Assembly: GCF_048544455.1 (NCBI RefSeq)
Contig: NC_133537.1
Location: 13,639,541-13,703,540 of the forward strand
DNA: 64,000 bases
DNA from: Silene latifolia
Lineage: Eukaryota; Streptophyta; Magnoliopsida; Caryophyllales; Caryophyllaceae
Reading direction: 5' to 3'
Below are positions 22,659-32,090 of this stretch, one piece after another. Both the position numbers and the translations under genes were made by a program. Position 1 is the stretch's first letter, and each line of letters opens with the position of its first letter. The notes under the pieces are model-generated. The model ran no database searches and had not been told where the DNA came from. It saw only the letters and a list, made by a program, of their open reading frames with translations.

Positions 22659-24566
22659 ATGTACTCTTATTTTGATCCATCTCAAGAACAAAGAAATGGG
22701 GTTTTGCAAAATGAGTCCTTTCAAAACAATGGTTTTGATCAGAATCCGATAATTATAAATGACCCAAATTTTTGCTGGTATGAAACTTCAAACCCTAATG
22801 AAGATTCATCACAAATCCCTGATTTTCCCGACGCTTGTCTTAAGTTCATTAATGATATTCTCATGGAAGAGGATATATTAGATGATAGACCTGCCACTTT
22901 GCAGGAGTATCATGCACTTAAGGCTACTGAGAAATCATTGTATGATGCTCTTGGGGGCACTAGCATCCTTGAGAACTCGGATGTGGTCGAGTCAAGTTGG
23001 GTGTCTGACCAAAGCCGGTGTAATGATGGCTCACAGACTACTGGGTCTAGTAATTGTGGTTTTGATCAGTTGAGGGATTTAGCCGATTCTCCTGTCAGCA
23101 CACTTTTTGCTGATGAATCCCGCTATTCAGGCGAAAGTGAGCTTCTTCGAGGATTGGTTAGCGGATCAAGGGGAAGAAAGAACCATGAGAGGGAAAATAT
23201 GGGTGATTTAGAAGAAAGGAGTAGTAAGCAAATCGCTTCGAGTAATGAGGAATATGACGAAATGGAGAAATTTGATGATATTTTGATTTGTAAGGAAGGA
23301 AAGGATGATATTTCACCTTGTACTAGAAAAACTGCAGGTGGTGAAGTGGAAGGAGGAAGCGTAAATGAGACTGAGATTGCGAAAGGGTCTAAAAGTAGGC
23401 GAAAAGCTAAGCGAAAGAGTAAGAAAGGAGAGGTGGTGGATCTTAGGAATCTTCTGATTCAATGTGCACAAGCTGTAACAAGCTTTGAGATAGTTAATGC
23501 AAATGAGCTACTGAAGCAAATTAGACAGCATGCTTCGGAATTTGGGGATAGTGTTCAACGAGTAGCGTATTACTTTGCAAATGGTCTTGAGGCGCGGTTA
23601 GCTGGGACAGGTTCTGACCTGTACCGAGATTTTGTAGGAAAACCGATTTCATCTGCTGAGATATTGAAGGGTTACCAGGTGTATGTCTCAGCTGTACCTT
23701 TTCAGCGAACATCGTATTTCTTAGCAAATCAAACGATTGCTAAGTTGGCTGCTACCGCAACAAAGATCCATATCATTGATTTTGGGATCTTTTTCGGGTT
23801 TCAATGGCCTTGCCTCATTCAGCTCCTTTCACGAAGACAAGTCGGGGCTCCGAGGCTCCGGATTACAGGGGTGGATTTCCCCCAGAGTGGGCTCAAACCC
23901 GCTAAAAAAATTGAAGAGACAGGAAGCCGGCTAGCAGGTTATTGTGAGAGATTTGGAGTACCCTTTGAGTTCCAAGCTGTTGCTCAAAGGTGGCATACAT
24001 TAAAATCGACGGACTTCAAAATCGAAAAGGATGAACTTGTTGTAGTTTCCTGTCTATACCAATCAAGAAAGCTACCTGATGAAAGTGTCGAGATTGATAG
24101 CCCAAGGGACCGTTTCTTGAAATTGATCAAAAGTCTGAATCCTGATCTTTTCATCCATGGTGTTGTAAATGGCACATTCAATGCTCCATTTTTTATAACC
24201 CGGTTTAGGGAGGCGCTGTATCATTACTCGGCTTTGTTTGATGTGTTTGAAGCCACGATGCCTCGGGAAGACCAGGAGAGGCTTCTCATTGAGCGTTACC
24301 TTTATGGAAAAGACGTGATGAACATAGTGGCCTGTGAAGGGAGCGAAAGGATTGAAAGGCCCGAGAGTTATAAGCAGTGGCAGATGAGGCACCTGAGAGT
24401 CGGGTTTACGCAGGTCGGGCTAGACCAGGAAGTGGTGAGCAGAGCTAGGGCTATGGTCAAGGCTAATTACCATAAGGATATTATGGTGGATCAAGATAGG
24501 CACTGGATGGTCCAGGGTTGGAAAGGACGGATTCTAAGCGCGGTATCCTGTTGGAAACCTGCGTAA
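22659..24566 (+). CDS. SCL14-like: GRAS transcription factor, SCL14/SCL33 type (GRAS-1)
   Basis: A single uninterrupted frame of 635 residues. Residues about 53-100 hold the acidic N-terminal motif of this subfamily (IPDFPDACLKFINDIL, then LQEYHALKATEKSLYDALG). EKFDDILICKEGKDD follows, then a basic stretch at about 243-257 (SKSRRKAKRKSKKGE) that could be a nuclear localisation signal. The GRAS domain fills the rest: leucine repeat I (VVDLRNLLIQCAQAV), the VHIID motif as IHIIDFGIFFGFQWP (near 370), the PFYRE region (APFFITRFREALYHYSALF, near 509) and a SAW end (MVQGWKGRILSAVSCWKPA). SCL14 types act in the nucleus as coactivators with class II TGA bZIP factors at detoxification genes. GRAS-1 is the most diverged member and points opposite to the other three. 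Confidence 0.92.
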   Translation: MYSYFDPSQEQRNGVLQNESFQNNGFDQNPIIINDPNFCWYETSNPNEDSSQIPDFPDACLKFINDILMEEDILDDRPATLQEYHALKATEKSLYDALGGTSILENSDVVESSWVSDQSRCNDGSQTTGSSNCGFDQLRDLADSPVSTLFADESRYSGESELLRGLVSGSRGRKNHERENMGDLEERSSKQIASSNEEYDEMEKFDDILICKEGKDDISPCTRKTAGGEVEGGSVNETEIAKGSKSRRKAKRKSKKGEVVDLRNLLIQCAQAVTSFEIVNANELLKQIRQHASEFGDSVQRVAYYFANGLEARLAGTGSDLYRDFVGKPISSAEILKGYQVYVSAVPFQRTSYFLANQTIAKLAATATKIHIIDFGIFFGFQWPCLIQLLSRRQVGAPRLRITGVDFPQSGLKPAKKIEETGSRLAGYCERFGVPFEFQAVAQRWHTLKSTDFKIEKDELVVVSCLYQSRKLPDESVEIDSPRDRFLKLIKSLNPDLFIHGVVNGTFNAPFFITRFREALYHYSALFDVFEATMPREDQERLLIERYLYGKDVMNIVACEGSERIERPESYKQWQMRHLRVGFTQVGLDQEVVSRARAMVKANYHKDIMVDQDRHWMVQGWKGRILSAVSCWKPA

Positions 24567-25462
24567 ATGATAGCACTCTGTTAGTACTTAGTAGGACTTG
24601 GCTGCAAGTGTTGGATGTAGTATTATTGTTACTCAAACAGTTGGGACACACATTCATGTCTTATACGTCCAGCCAGCATATAGGTTGTGTATCGGTAATT
24701 TTATGAAGCAATATCATGTTTTCTGAAGTATCGAACTGTCATCATATCGCTGGAAATGGGATGCGCACCCAAAATACTGAACAGTATTTGTTGAAATCTC
24801 AATGTATTCTGATTGAAGTTGAGACATCTGAGATTTATTCAATGAGAAATGTACCGTCTGCTTTCTGAAAATTCACTGTAGAAGTTGAATTTCGCCCTTA
24901 CATTTTCTTTGATTTCGACATTATCAGCAGTTCCTGCTTGCAGATAAAACAGTTTACAGTAGGTTGTATTGCAATCTACATCTGTTTTTACAGTTCAATA
25001 AATATTAAGGCAATCATGGATAATTAAGGTGGCAAGTGAAATGACCCTGACCTGACATATTTGTCGAAAGTCATCTTCAAGCGCTTCAACACCTTGGTAG
25101 TCCTTGCTCCTGAGTCCCGAGTTATGTTGCTCATACTCGATAAAAAGTATAAAGCACAAGTGTGGAGCATGTGTCAAACTTGACGATCTTCGAGGAAAAT
25201 TTTCATATTCTTGGGTCGATAGGAAGTCGAGTGTCGACACAAGTACGGAAATAATATGAATTGTCGGAGAACTAGAATACAAGGAACAAAACCAAACATA
25301 ATTTTATATATCTTGCATCAGTAGAGTTAAATACCTGGTTACACACTAAATAAATAAAATCTAGAGCAAGAAACTTATAGATTTTGATCCATAAAACTGA
25401 TGAAAGGTGCTCAAAACATTCCTACATTTTACATCAGAAAGTAAACAAAGAAAGGATAAAAA
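24567..25462. other. Gap between converging GRAS-1 and GRAS-2
   Basis: Probable 3' untranslated regions of both genes. Bases about 25130-25462 match the flank at about 31760-32090 downstream of GRAS-4: GGGTCGATAGGAAGTCGAG / GGGTCAATAGGAAGTCGAG, GGAACAAAACCAAAC, CATTCCTACA and TTACATCA. The duplicated unit therefore extends more than 300 bases past the stop codon. Confidence 0.65.
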
Positions 25463-27532
25463 TTAGCTAGATTGCCAGAAGGAGACAGCACAAAAGATCC
25501 TCCCTTTCCAACCTTGCAGCATCCAATTCTTATCCTCATCGACGACAAAGTCGTCATGGTAATTAGCTTTAGCCCTCGCCTTTGCGCCCTTGAAGAACTC
25601 TCGGTCTAACGGGAGCTGCTTTAACCCAGCCCTAGATGTCCGCACCTGCCACTGCTTGTAAGTTTCAGGCCTTTGAATCCTCTCAGCACCCTCACACGCT
25701 ACAACATTCACAAGCTCTTTTCCAGTGATCTCACTCTCAATCAACTGCCTGGCATGTTCATCCCGAGGTATAGTCGCTTCATAAACATCAAAAAGAGCCG
25801 CGAAATGGAACAGTGCCTCTTTAAACCGGGTTAGAAAAAATGGAGCATTGAAGGTACCATTGAGAATTCCATGAATGAAAAGCTTGGGGTTTAATTGCTT
25901 AATTAACCTCAAGAACGCGTCTTTTGAGCTATCGGCCTCAACTGTCTCATCAAGTAGGGTTCCAGACCGACAAATACTGTTGACTATCACAAATTCATCA
26001 CTCTCAGTTTTAATATCCTCGCGCTTAATGCTACTCCAATTCTGCGCAATGGCTTGAAATTTAAACGGAACCTTAAATCTCTCACAATACCCCGACAGTC
26101 GGCGTCCTGTTGCCTCGACCTTCTCTGCTGGTCGAAACCCTTGCTGGGGAAAATCGATCCCAGTGATACGGAGCTCTGGTGGGCCACCAGGTCGTTTTGA
26201 AAGGGCCTGAATCAGACAGGGCCACTGCAGGCCTAATAGTATGCCAAAATCAATTATGTGGATTTTCTTTGCAGTCTCAGCCATCCTCAAGATTGTACTG
26301 TTGGCAAGAAAATACGTCATCCTTTGGTACGGAATTGACATAACATAGACCCTATAAGCCTTTAGAAATTCTGATGACGAGATTCGTGCATCAATGATGT
26401 TAGTTGAAAACGTCGAGCCAGTCCCGGCTATGCGAGCCTCGAGAGCATTAGCAAAATAATGAGCAGCCCTCTCAATGCTATCTCCATATGGAGAGGAATG
26501 CTGCCTTATTTGCTTAAGCCTTTCATTTGCACTTCTAAGATCAAAGCTTGAAACAGCTTGAGCACACTGATTGAGTAGAGTCCTAAGATCCACCTCTTCG
26601 ACCACATCACTCAACTTCTTTCCTCGTGTGGTTCGACCTTTAGACCCTTTCTTCGGCAACTTCTCGCTCACTTCATTACATGATAAGCCACTGTTAGGGG
26701 AGGAAGCATCAACCTTGTCTTCCCTACATAAAAGTACATCATCAAATTCCTCCATCTCAACATAATCTTCATTTGAAGATGCTTGCTGCTTGTTTCCCCT
26801 ACCATCCTCATTACCAACTTCATCCCTTTGACGGTTTTTCTTTCTTCTTGGACGGGCCACCGGTTTCTTCTCTTTCTCCGTGGTAATTTCTGATGTAAGT
26901 GTGCTAACAGGGGAAGTCGCTACCCTATCCTTTGAATGGATAGAATCCTCACTATTGCTAGACCCAGATGATGGAGAATTCAATTGCAAAAAGGAATTAG
27001 AAAGGTCATCCAAACTTAGAAATGGCTCTGATGGGATTTCATTTGGAATCATGTTCGACTCGTACTTGGTGTGACCATTATATTGAAAGACACCATGAAC
27101 ATCACCAAAACTCCCATCAAACCCATCAATACCGTGCTCAACATTCTGCGAAGATGACACTAGATCATGATCATCCGGTGTATACCGCTCTCCAAGAACA
27201 CTATACAGAGATTTCTCAGTAGCCTGCAAAGCCCTGTACTCCTGTACAGTTGCAGGAGTCTCATCCAACCCCTCTTCCAACAAAATATCACCCAAAAACT
27301 TGATGCAAGCATCAGAGAAATCAGGAATTTCTACTGAATCTGCACTAGTATTCCAGCTCTCACTCAAATCAACAAAATCGGGTTTCTGATCAAACAAATC
27401 AGGGGATTGAAAAAACTCACCATTTTCAATCCCACTAACAAAGTTTTGGTGATCTGGAAAGTTTGACAGAAAATCAGGGTTGTATTTCAACTCATGATTC
27501 ATTAATTCCGGATTAACAACTCCCGGATACAT
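25463..27532 (-). CDS. SCL14-like: GRAS transcription factor, SCL14 type (GRAS-2)
   Basis: Intronless frame of 689 residues from the start chosen here. An in-frame ATG lies 57 bases upstream (27589), but MYPGVVNPELMN at 27532 aligns with the starts of GRAS-3 (MYKAVFDNELMN) and GRAS-4 (MYPVAVNPEL), so the inner ATG is preferred. The N-terminal motif IPDFSDACIKFLGDILLEE and ATVQEYRALQATEKSLY is present, then VEMEEFDDVLLCRED. The GRAS domain starts near residue 313 (VDLRTLLNQCAQAVSSFDLR) and has IHIIDFGILLGLQWP (near 423), GGPPELRITGIDFPQ, APFFLTRFKEALFHFAALF, ERIQRPETYKQWQVR and the SAW end MLQGWKGRIFCAVSFW. It is closest to GRAS-4 in both coding sequence and flanks. Likely role as for GRAS-1: nuclear transcriptional coactivator. 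Confidence 0.92.
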   Translation of the reverse strand: MYPGVVNPELMNHELKYNPDFLSNFPDHQNFVSGIENGEFFQSPDLFDQKPDFVDLSESWNTSADSVEIPDFSDACIKFLGDILLEEGLDETPATVQEYRALQATEKSLYSVLGERYTPDDHDLVSSSQNVEHGIDGFDGSFGDVHGVFQYNGHTKYESNMIPNEIPSEPFLSLDDLSNSFLQLNSPSSGSSNSEDSIHSKDRVATSPVSTLTSEITTEKEKKPVARPRRKKNRQRDEVGNEDGRGNKQQASSNEDYVEMEEFDDVLLCREDKVDASSPNSGLSCNEVSEKLPKKGSKGRTTRGKKLSDVVEEVDLRTLLNQCAQAVSSFDLRSANERLKQIRQHSSPYGDSIERAAHYFANALEARIAGTGSTFSTNIIDARISSSEFLKAYRVYVMSIPYQRMTYFLANSTILRMAETAKKIHIIDFGILLGLQWPCLIQALSKRPGGPPELRITGIDFPQQGFRPAEKVEATGRRLSGYCERFKVPFKFQAIAQNWSSIKREDIKTESDEFVIVNSICRSGTLLDETVEADSSKDAFLRLIKQLNPKLFIHGILNGTFNAPFFLTRFKEALFHFAALFDVYEATIPRDEHARQLIESEITGKELVNVVACEGAERIQRPETYKQWQVRTSRAGLKQLPLDREFFKGAKARAKANYHDDFVVDEDKNWMLQGWKGRIFCAVSFWQSS

Positions 27533-28929
27533 CCCTATTTTCTTCTCAGACAATAGATTAAACCGGTAATGCTCGTAGAAAAGTTTCAATCAAACTAACA
27601 AGCTACGAAACAAATGAGCTAACCCAACAAAAACCCAGTAACGAAACACAATACTTGACTAAAAAATACTTTGAAAAACCCAAAAATTAGAACTAGTTTC
27701 TCTCAGGCAATAGATCAAACAGGTGGTGTGCACAACAAAAAACACAAATAGGAAAGAAATGAACAAAACCAAGAAAAACCCAGTAATAAAAGGCAGTAAA
27801 TTGACTAATAAAAGTGTGAAAAATCAAAAAATTGGACTTTTAATTTTCTGGGTTGTGTGTGGAAGGTTGTTTCACTGAGAAAACAGAGAAAATGTGATAC
27901 CCTTATAAGAAAATTACACAAGGGTGAAAGTCAAGATTTGACGGAAGTTTCAAGGAAGCTAACAATGTGATGATGCACACCTGAAAGTCTGAAACAAAAA
28001 AGAAAATGCCAAATCTTTAATCAAATATTTGTCAGTGATTAATTATTAACTAATGAAGTAGTGGTGTACTAATCAATCTAGCATTATTAAAGTTGAGATT
28101 CTTAAAAACGGTTTGACACGACAATTACTGTTTAAGCAAAGGTATAAGTTAGCCATATGGATCAAATCAAACTGATATTCTTCTGTCTCGATTATTTTTT
28201 TACGCTTGTTTTTGCCACAAAAACCAAGAAAAAGGAAGACAAAAAAAAAAACAAGAGAAGAATAACCAACATGCACGTGGGAAGAAAACGTAACATTTAC
28301 ATACTTTAAATGAAAACGTACACAAATGATGAAACCCCTAAATAAGAAAAAAGTAAAGCATTCACCAAGGCTGCGGGCGCAGGCGGGAGTAACTGATAAG
28401 ATCGGAAATGAGATGAATAGAGCGAGTAAAAATTAATAAGTAATGGAGCACTAATCAATCTTTAGCATTATTAAAGTAGTGGAATTAAAGTAGTAAGGAA
28501 AAGAAAGACGTATAAAAAAACAAGAGGGGTGCTACCAACCTTCTCTTTCCGACCTTCTCTCCAACCTTCTCCCTTCGCCCTCTCACAACCAATTAATTTA
28601 ATATATATCGGGTGGGGTAACAAGACAAGTAAAAGAAGCAAAATAAACGGTATTTTAATCGGTTGTGAGAGAAGAAGGTAGAAGAGAAGTTTGGAAGGAG
28701 AAGGTAGATAGTATTTCTCAAAAAAAAACAAAAAAGTGAAAAACCAGCATGCATGTGGGAAGAAAAGTACAACATTTACATACTTAAAATGAAAGTGTAC
28801 ATATAAGTAATGGAGTACTAACCTGAAGTAATGGTGGGAATTAGGGGTATATCTCATTAAGCAAAAACTGAAGTAACAAATTCTTAAGCAAAAACTATGA
28901 GATTTTGATTCAGAAAACTGATAAAATAA
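27533..28929. other. GRAS-2/GRAS-3 intergenic region with duplicated leader and spacer blocks
   Basis: Just upstream of GRAS-2 the motif CAATAGAT(T/C)AAAC(C/A)GGT occurs twice (about 27552 and 27706); it is also present upstream of GRAS-3 and GRAS-4. A spacer block at about 28050-28320 (CTAATCAATCTAGCATTATT ... CATGCACGTGGGAAGAAAA) is repeated at about 28436-28803. The second copy is interrupted by a MITE (separate entry). No gene is seen. Confidence 0.6.
28526..28719. mobile_element. Foldback MITE with long C/T-rich inverted arms
   Basis: The left arm GGTGCTACCAACCTTCTCTT...CCCTCTCACAACC pairs imperfectly with the right arm GGTTGTGAGAGAAGAAGGTA...GAAGGTAGATAGTATTTCTC. Arms are about 60 bases, around a loop of about 70 AT-rich bases. 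It is present only in the second copy of the local spacer duplication, so it inserted after that duplication. Confidence 0.65.
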
Positions 28930-30996
28930 TTAGCTAGGTTGCCAAAAGGAGAGAGCACACATGATCCTCCCTTTCCAACCCTGCAGCATCCAGTTCTTCT
29001 CATCGTCCACCACAAAGTCCTTAAGGTAATTAAACTTCGCAATAGCCCTTGCTGCCTTGAAGAGCTCCTGGTCAAGCGGGAGCTGCTTTAACCCGGCCCT
29101 TGCTGACCGCACCTGCCACTGCTTGTACGATTCTGGCCTTTGAACCCTCTCAACACCCTCACATGCTACGATATTCAATAGCTCCTTCCCAATGATCTCA
29201 CTCTCAATCAACTGCCTGGCATGTTCTTCTAAAGGCATAGTCGCTTCAAAAACTTGGAAAAGAGCCGAGTAATGGAACAGTGTCTCTTTAAACCGCGTTA
29301 CGAAAAATGGTGCATTGAAGGTGCCATTGACAACCTCATGAATGAAAAGATTAGGGTTTAATTGTTTAACTAGCCTCAAGAACGCGTCTTTTGAGCTATC
29401 AGCCTCAACTGTCTCATCGTGTAGAGTTCCTGACCGACACATACAGTTGACTATCACTAGTTCATCACTCTCTGTTTTCAGATCCTCGGGTTTAATGGTA
29501 TTCCAATTTTGAGCAATAGGTTGATATTTAAAGGGCACATTAAATCTCTCACAATACCCGGTCAAGCGACGTCCTGTAGCCTCAACCCTCTCTGCTGGTC
29601 GAAACCTGTGCTGAGGGAATTCAATCCCGGTGATACGGAGCTCCGGTGGGCCGCCCGGACGCTCTGAAAGGGCCTGGATCAGGCAGGGCCATTGCAGGCC
29701 TATTAGTATACCAAAATCAATTATGTGGACTTTCTTTGCAGTCTTAGCAAACTTCATGATTGTTCTGTTGGCAAGAAAAAATGCCATCCTTTGGTAAGGA
29801 ATTGCTTTAATATATGACCTATAAGCCTTTAGAAAATCCGATGACGAGATTCGTGCATCAACGATGTTAGCAGCAACTGTTGAACCAGTCCCGGCTATGC
29901 GAGCCTCAAGAGCATTAGCAAAGTAATGGGCAGCCCTCTCGTTGCTATCTCCACACGGAGAAGAATGCTCCCTTATCTCCTTAAGCCTCTCATTTGCACG
30001 CTTAAGATCAAAGTCTGAAACAGCTTGAGCACACTGATTGAGTAGACCCCTAAGATCAACCTCTTTGACCAAATTATTCGACTTCTTGCCTGGCGTGCTT
30101 CTACCTTTATCCCCTTTCTCGGACAACTTCTCGCTCACTTCATTACATGACAAGCCACTCTTAGGTGTCGAATCATCAAAGTTGTGTTCCCTACATAACA
30201 GTACATCATCATATTCCTCCATCTCAACATAATCTTCATTTGTAGATGCTTGAACCTTATTACCCCTACCATCGTCATAACCAACTTCATCCCTCTGACG
30301 GTCTTTCTTTCTTCTTGGCAGGTCCACCGTTTTCTTCTCTTTTTCCGGGATAATGTTTGATGTAAGTGTGCTATCAGGAGAAGTCGCTACCCTATCCTTT
30401 GAATACTCACTATTGCTAGACCCAGATGACTGAGAATTCAACTGCAGAAAGGAATTAGCAAGCTCATCCAAGCCAAGAAATTTCTCTACTGGCATTTCAT
30501 TTGGCAACGTTTTCGACTCAAAGTTGATCTGACCATTATGCTGAAACTTAACACCAAGACTAGCACCAAAACTCCCATCAAATCCATCAATTTCACGCGG
30601 AACATTCCGATTCAAAGACAACATTAGCTCACGATCATCTGGTATATATTGCTCTCCAAGCGCGTCATACAGCGATTTCTCAGTAGCCTGCAATGCCCTA
30701 TATTCCTGCTCAGTTGTAGGAGTCTCATCCAACCCCTCTTCCAACAGAATATCACCCAAAAACTTAATACAAGCATCAGAAAAATCAGGGATTTTTACTG
30801 AATCTGCATTAGTATTCCAACTCTCATTCAAGTCAACAAAATCGGGTTTCTCATCAAACAAAGCCGGGGTTTCGAAAACCCCACCATTTTCAACCTCACT
30901 AACAATGTTCTGGTGATCTGAGAAATTCAACATAAATTCAGGGTTGTATCTCAGCTCATTGTTCATTAATTCATTATCAAAAACTGCTTTATACAT
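28930..30996 (-). CDS. SCL14-like: GRAS transcription factor, SCL14 type (GRAS-3)
   Basis: Intronless frame of 688 residues starting MYKAVFDNELMNNELRYN. It contains the subfamily N-terminal block (KIPDFSDACIKFLGDILLEE, EYRALQATEKSLYDALGEQY) and VEMEEYDDVLLCREHNF. The GRAS domain runs from about residue 313 (VDLRGLLNQCAQAVSDFDLK) through VHIIDFGILIGLQWP (near 420, here with the classic Val), GGPPELRITGIEFPQHRF, APFFVTRFKETLFHYSALF and ERVQRPESYKQWQVR to the SAW end MLQGWKGRIMCALSFWQPS. It lies head-to-tail between GRAS-2 and GRAS-4 but is more different from each than they are from one another. The frame is intact. Nuclear coactivator role inferred from the SCL14 family. Confidence 0.92.
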   Translation of the reverse strand: MYKAVFDNELMNNELRYNPEFMLNFSDHQNIVSEVENGGVFETPALFDEKPDFVDLNESWNTNADSVKIPDFSDACIKFLGDILLEEGLDETPTTEQEYRALQATEKSLYDALGEQYIPDDRELMLSLNRNVPREIDGFDGSFGASLGVKFQHNGQINFESKTLPNEMPVEKFLGLDELANSFLQLNSQSSGSSNSEYSKDRVATSPDSTLTSNIIPEKEKKTVDLPRRKKDRQRDEVGYDDGRGNKVQASTNEDYVEMEEYDDVLLCREHNFDDSTPKSGLSCNEVSEKLSEKGDKGRSTPGKKSNNLVKEVDLRGLLNQCAQAVSDFDLKRANERLKEIREHSSPCGDSNERAAHYFANALEARIAGTGSTVAANIVDARISSSDFLKAYRSYIKAIPYQRMAFFLANRTIMKFAKTAKKVHIIDFGILIGLQWPCLIQALSERPGGPPELRITGIEFPQHRFRPAERVEATGRRLTGYCERFNVPFKYQPIAQNWNTIKPEDLKTESDELVIVNCMCRSGTLHDETVEADSSKDAFLRLVKQLNPNLFIHEVVNGTFNAPFFVTRFKETLFHYSALFQVFEATMPLEEHARQLIESEIIGKELLNIVACEGVERVQRPESYKQWQVRSARAGLKQLPLDQELFKAARAIAKFNYLKDFVVDDEKNWMLQGWKGRIMCALSFWQPS

Positions 30997-32090
30997 CCTT
31001 AATTTCTCTCAGACAATAGATCAAACAGTTGGTGTGCATAACAAAAAAAAAGAAAGAAAAAAGAATTAAACAAAACCAACAAAAACCTAGTAATAAAAGA
31101 CAGTTAATTGACTAATAAAACATAGAAAAACAAAAAATTAAGAGTTTTAATTATCCGGGTTATGTGTGGAAGATTATTGTTTTAGTGAGAAAACAGAGAT
31201 AATGAGGTACAATGAACGTGGGATTTGAGTGTTTGATATACTGTCAACTGTGTCAATTAACATTTACACCTGAAAGTTTGAACCAAAATAGAAAACTCCA
31301 ATTCTTCGTTCAGCTTAAGGTCATCACGTTCGTCAACCGTTTGTCTCCGATAAGATACGAAAGACGGAGGTATCTACCTTAACATTAGCACAAGTTCTTA
31401 TTTTAGAAGGGTGTATTTATTTGTCATAATATTAAGAAGGATAAATATAGAACTGTTCATGAGAAGTCCCGTCCATTAAATCCGGTTCATACCACCTGCG
31501 AAATAAGCGGGTACGCACAAGACATTCTAAAAAAATACACAGACCCAGTCTACTTACTCATCCAAAACCCGCTGACTCGCAATTAAGTGTTGAAATGTTG
31601 TATTAATAGCCATATCTAACACTCTAACACGATGCCGTGTCAACGTAACACAGATATGTCTGATATATTAAGATGTTCAAGTGCTTGAAGATGATTTTTG
31701 ACAACTATATCAGGGTCATTTCACTTACCATCTTTATAGTCCATGATTGCCTTTATCTCAAACTATAAGATGTAAACATGTCGAACACTTGAACTTGACG
31801 ATTTTATAAGAAATTTCATACTTTTGGGTCAATAGGAAGTCGAGACTGTCAAAACAATATACAAAAGTTGCTGAACTAAAATAGAAGGAACAAAACCAAA
31901 CCGAAATATACAAAAGTTACACAAGACCTGAGTATGCATGCATAATAACCCGGGTTATACACTTATACTCGAAATACATCAAACCTAGAGCAAGAAACTA
32001 CTATTAGATTTTGATCCAGAAAACTTATGGAAGTTGCTCAAAGCATTCCTACAATTTACATCAAAGTAAACAAAACAAACACGATAAAAA
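30997..32090. other. GRAS-3/GRAS-4 intergenic region
   Basis: The GRAS-3 leader carries CAATAGATCAAACAGTTGG, shared with the other two minus-strand paralogues. Bases about 31760-32090 are the GRAS-4 3' flank, homologous to the GRAS-2 3' flank. The middle (31250-31760) shows no gene or clear repeat. Confidence 0.5.

Noticed and set aside
27533-27589. Upstream ATG of GRAS-2 giving a 708-residue protein
   Set aside because: The extra 19 residues have no counterpart in GRAS-3 and GRAS-4, and the same DNA is part of the shared leader phrase.
28471-28857. 128-residue minus-strand frame
   Set aside because: It runs through the foldback MITE and spacer duplication; leucine/phenylalanine-rich by composition only.
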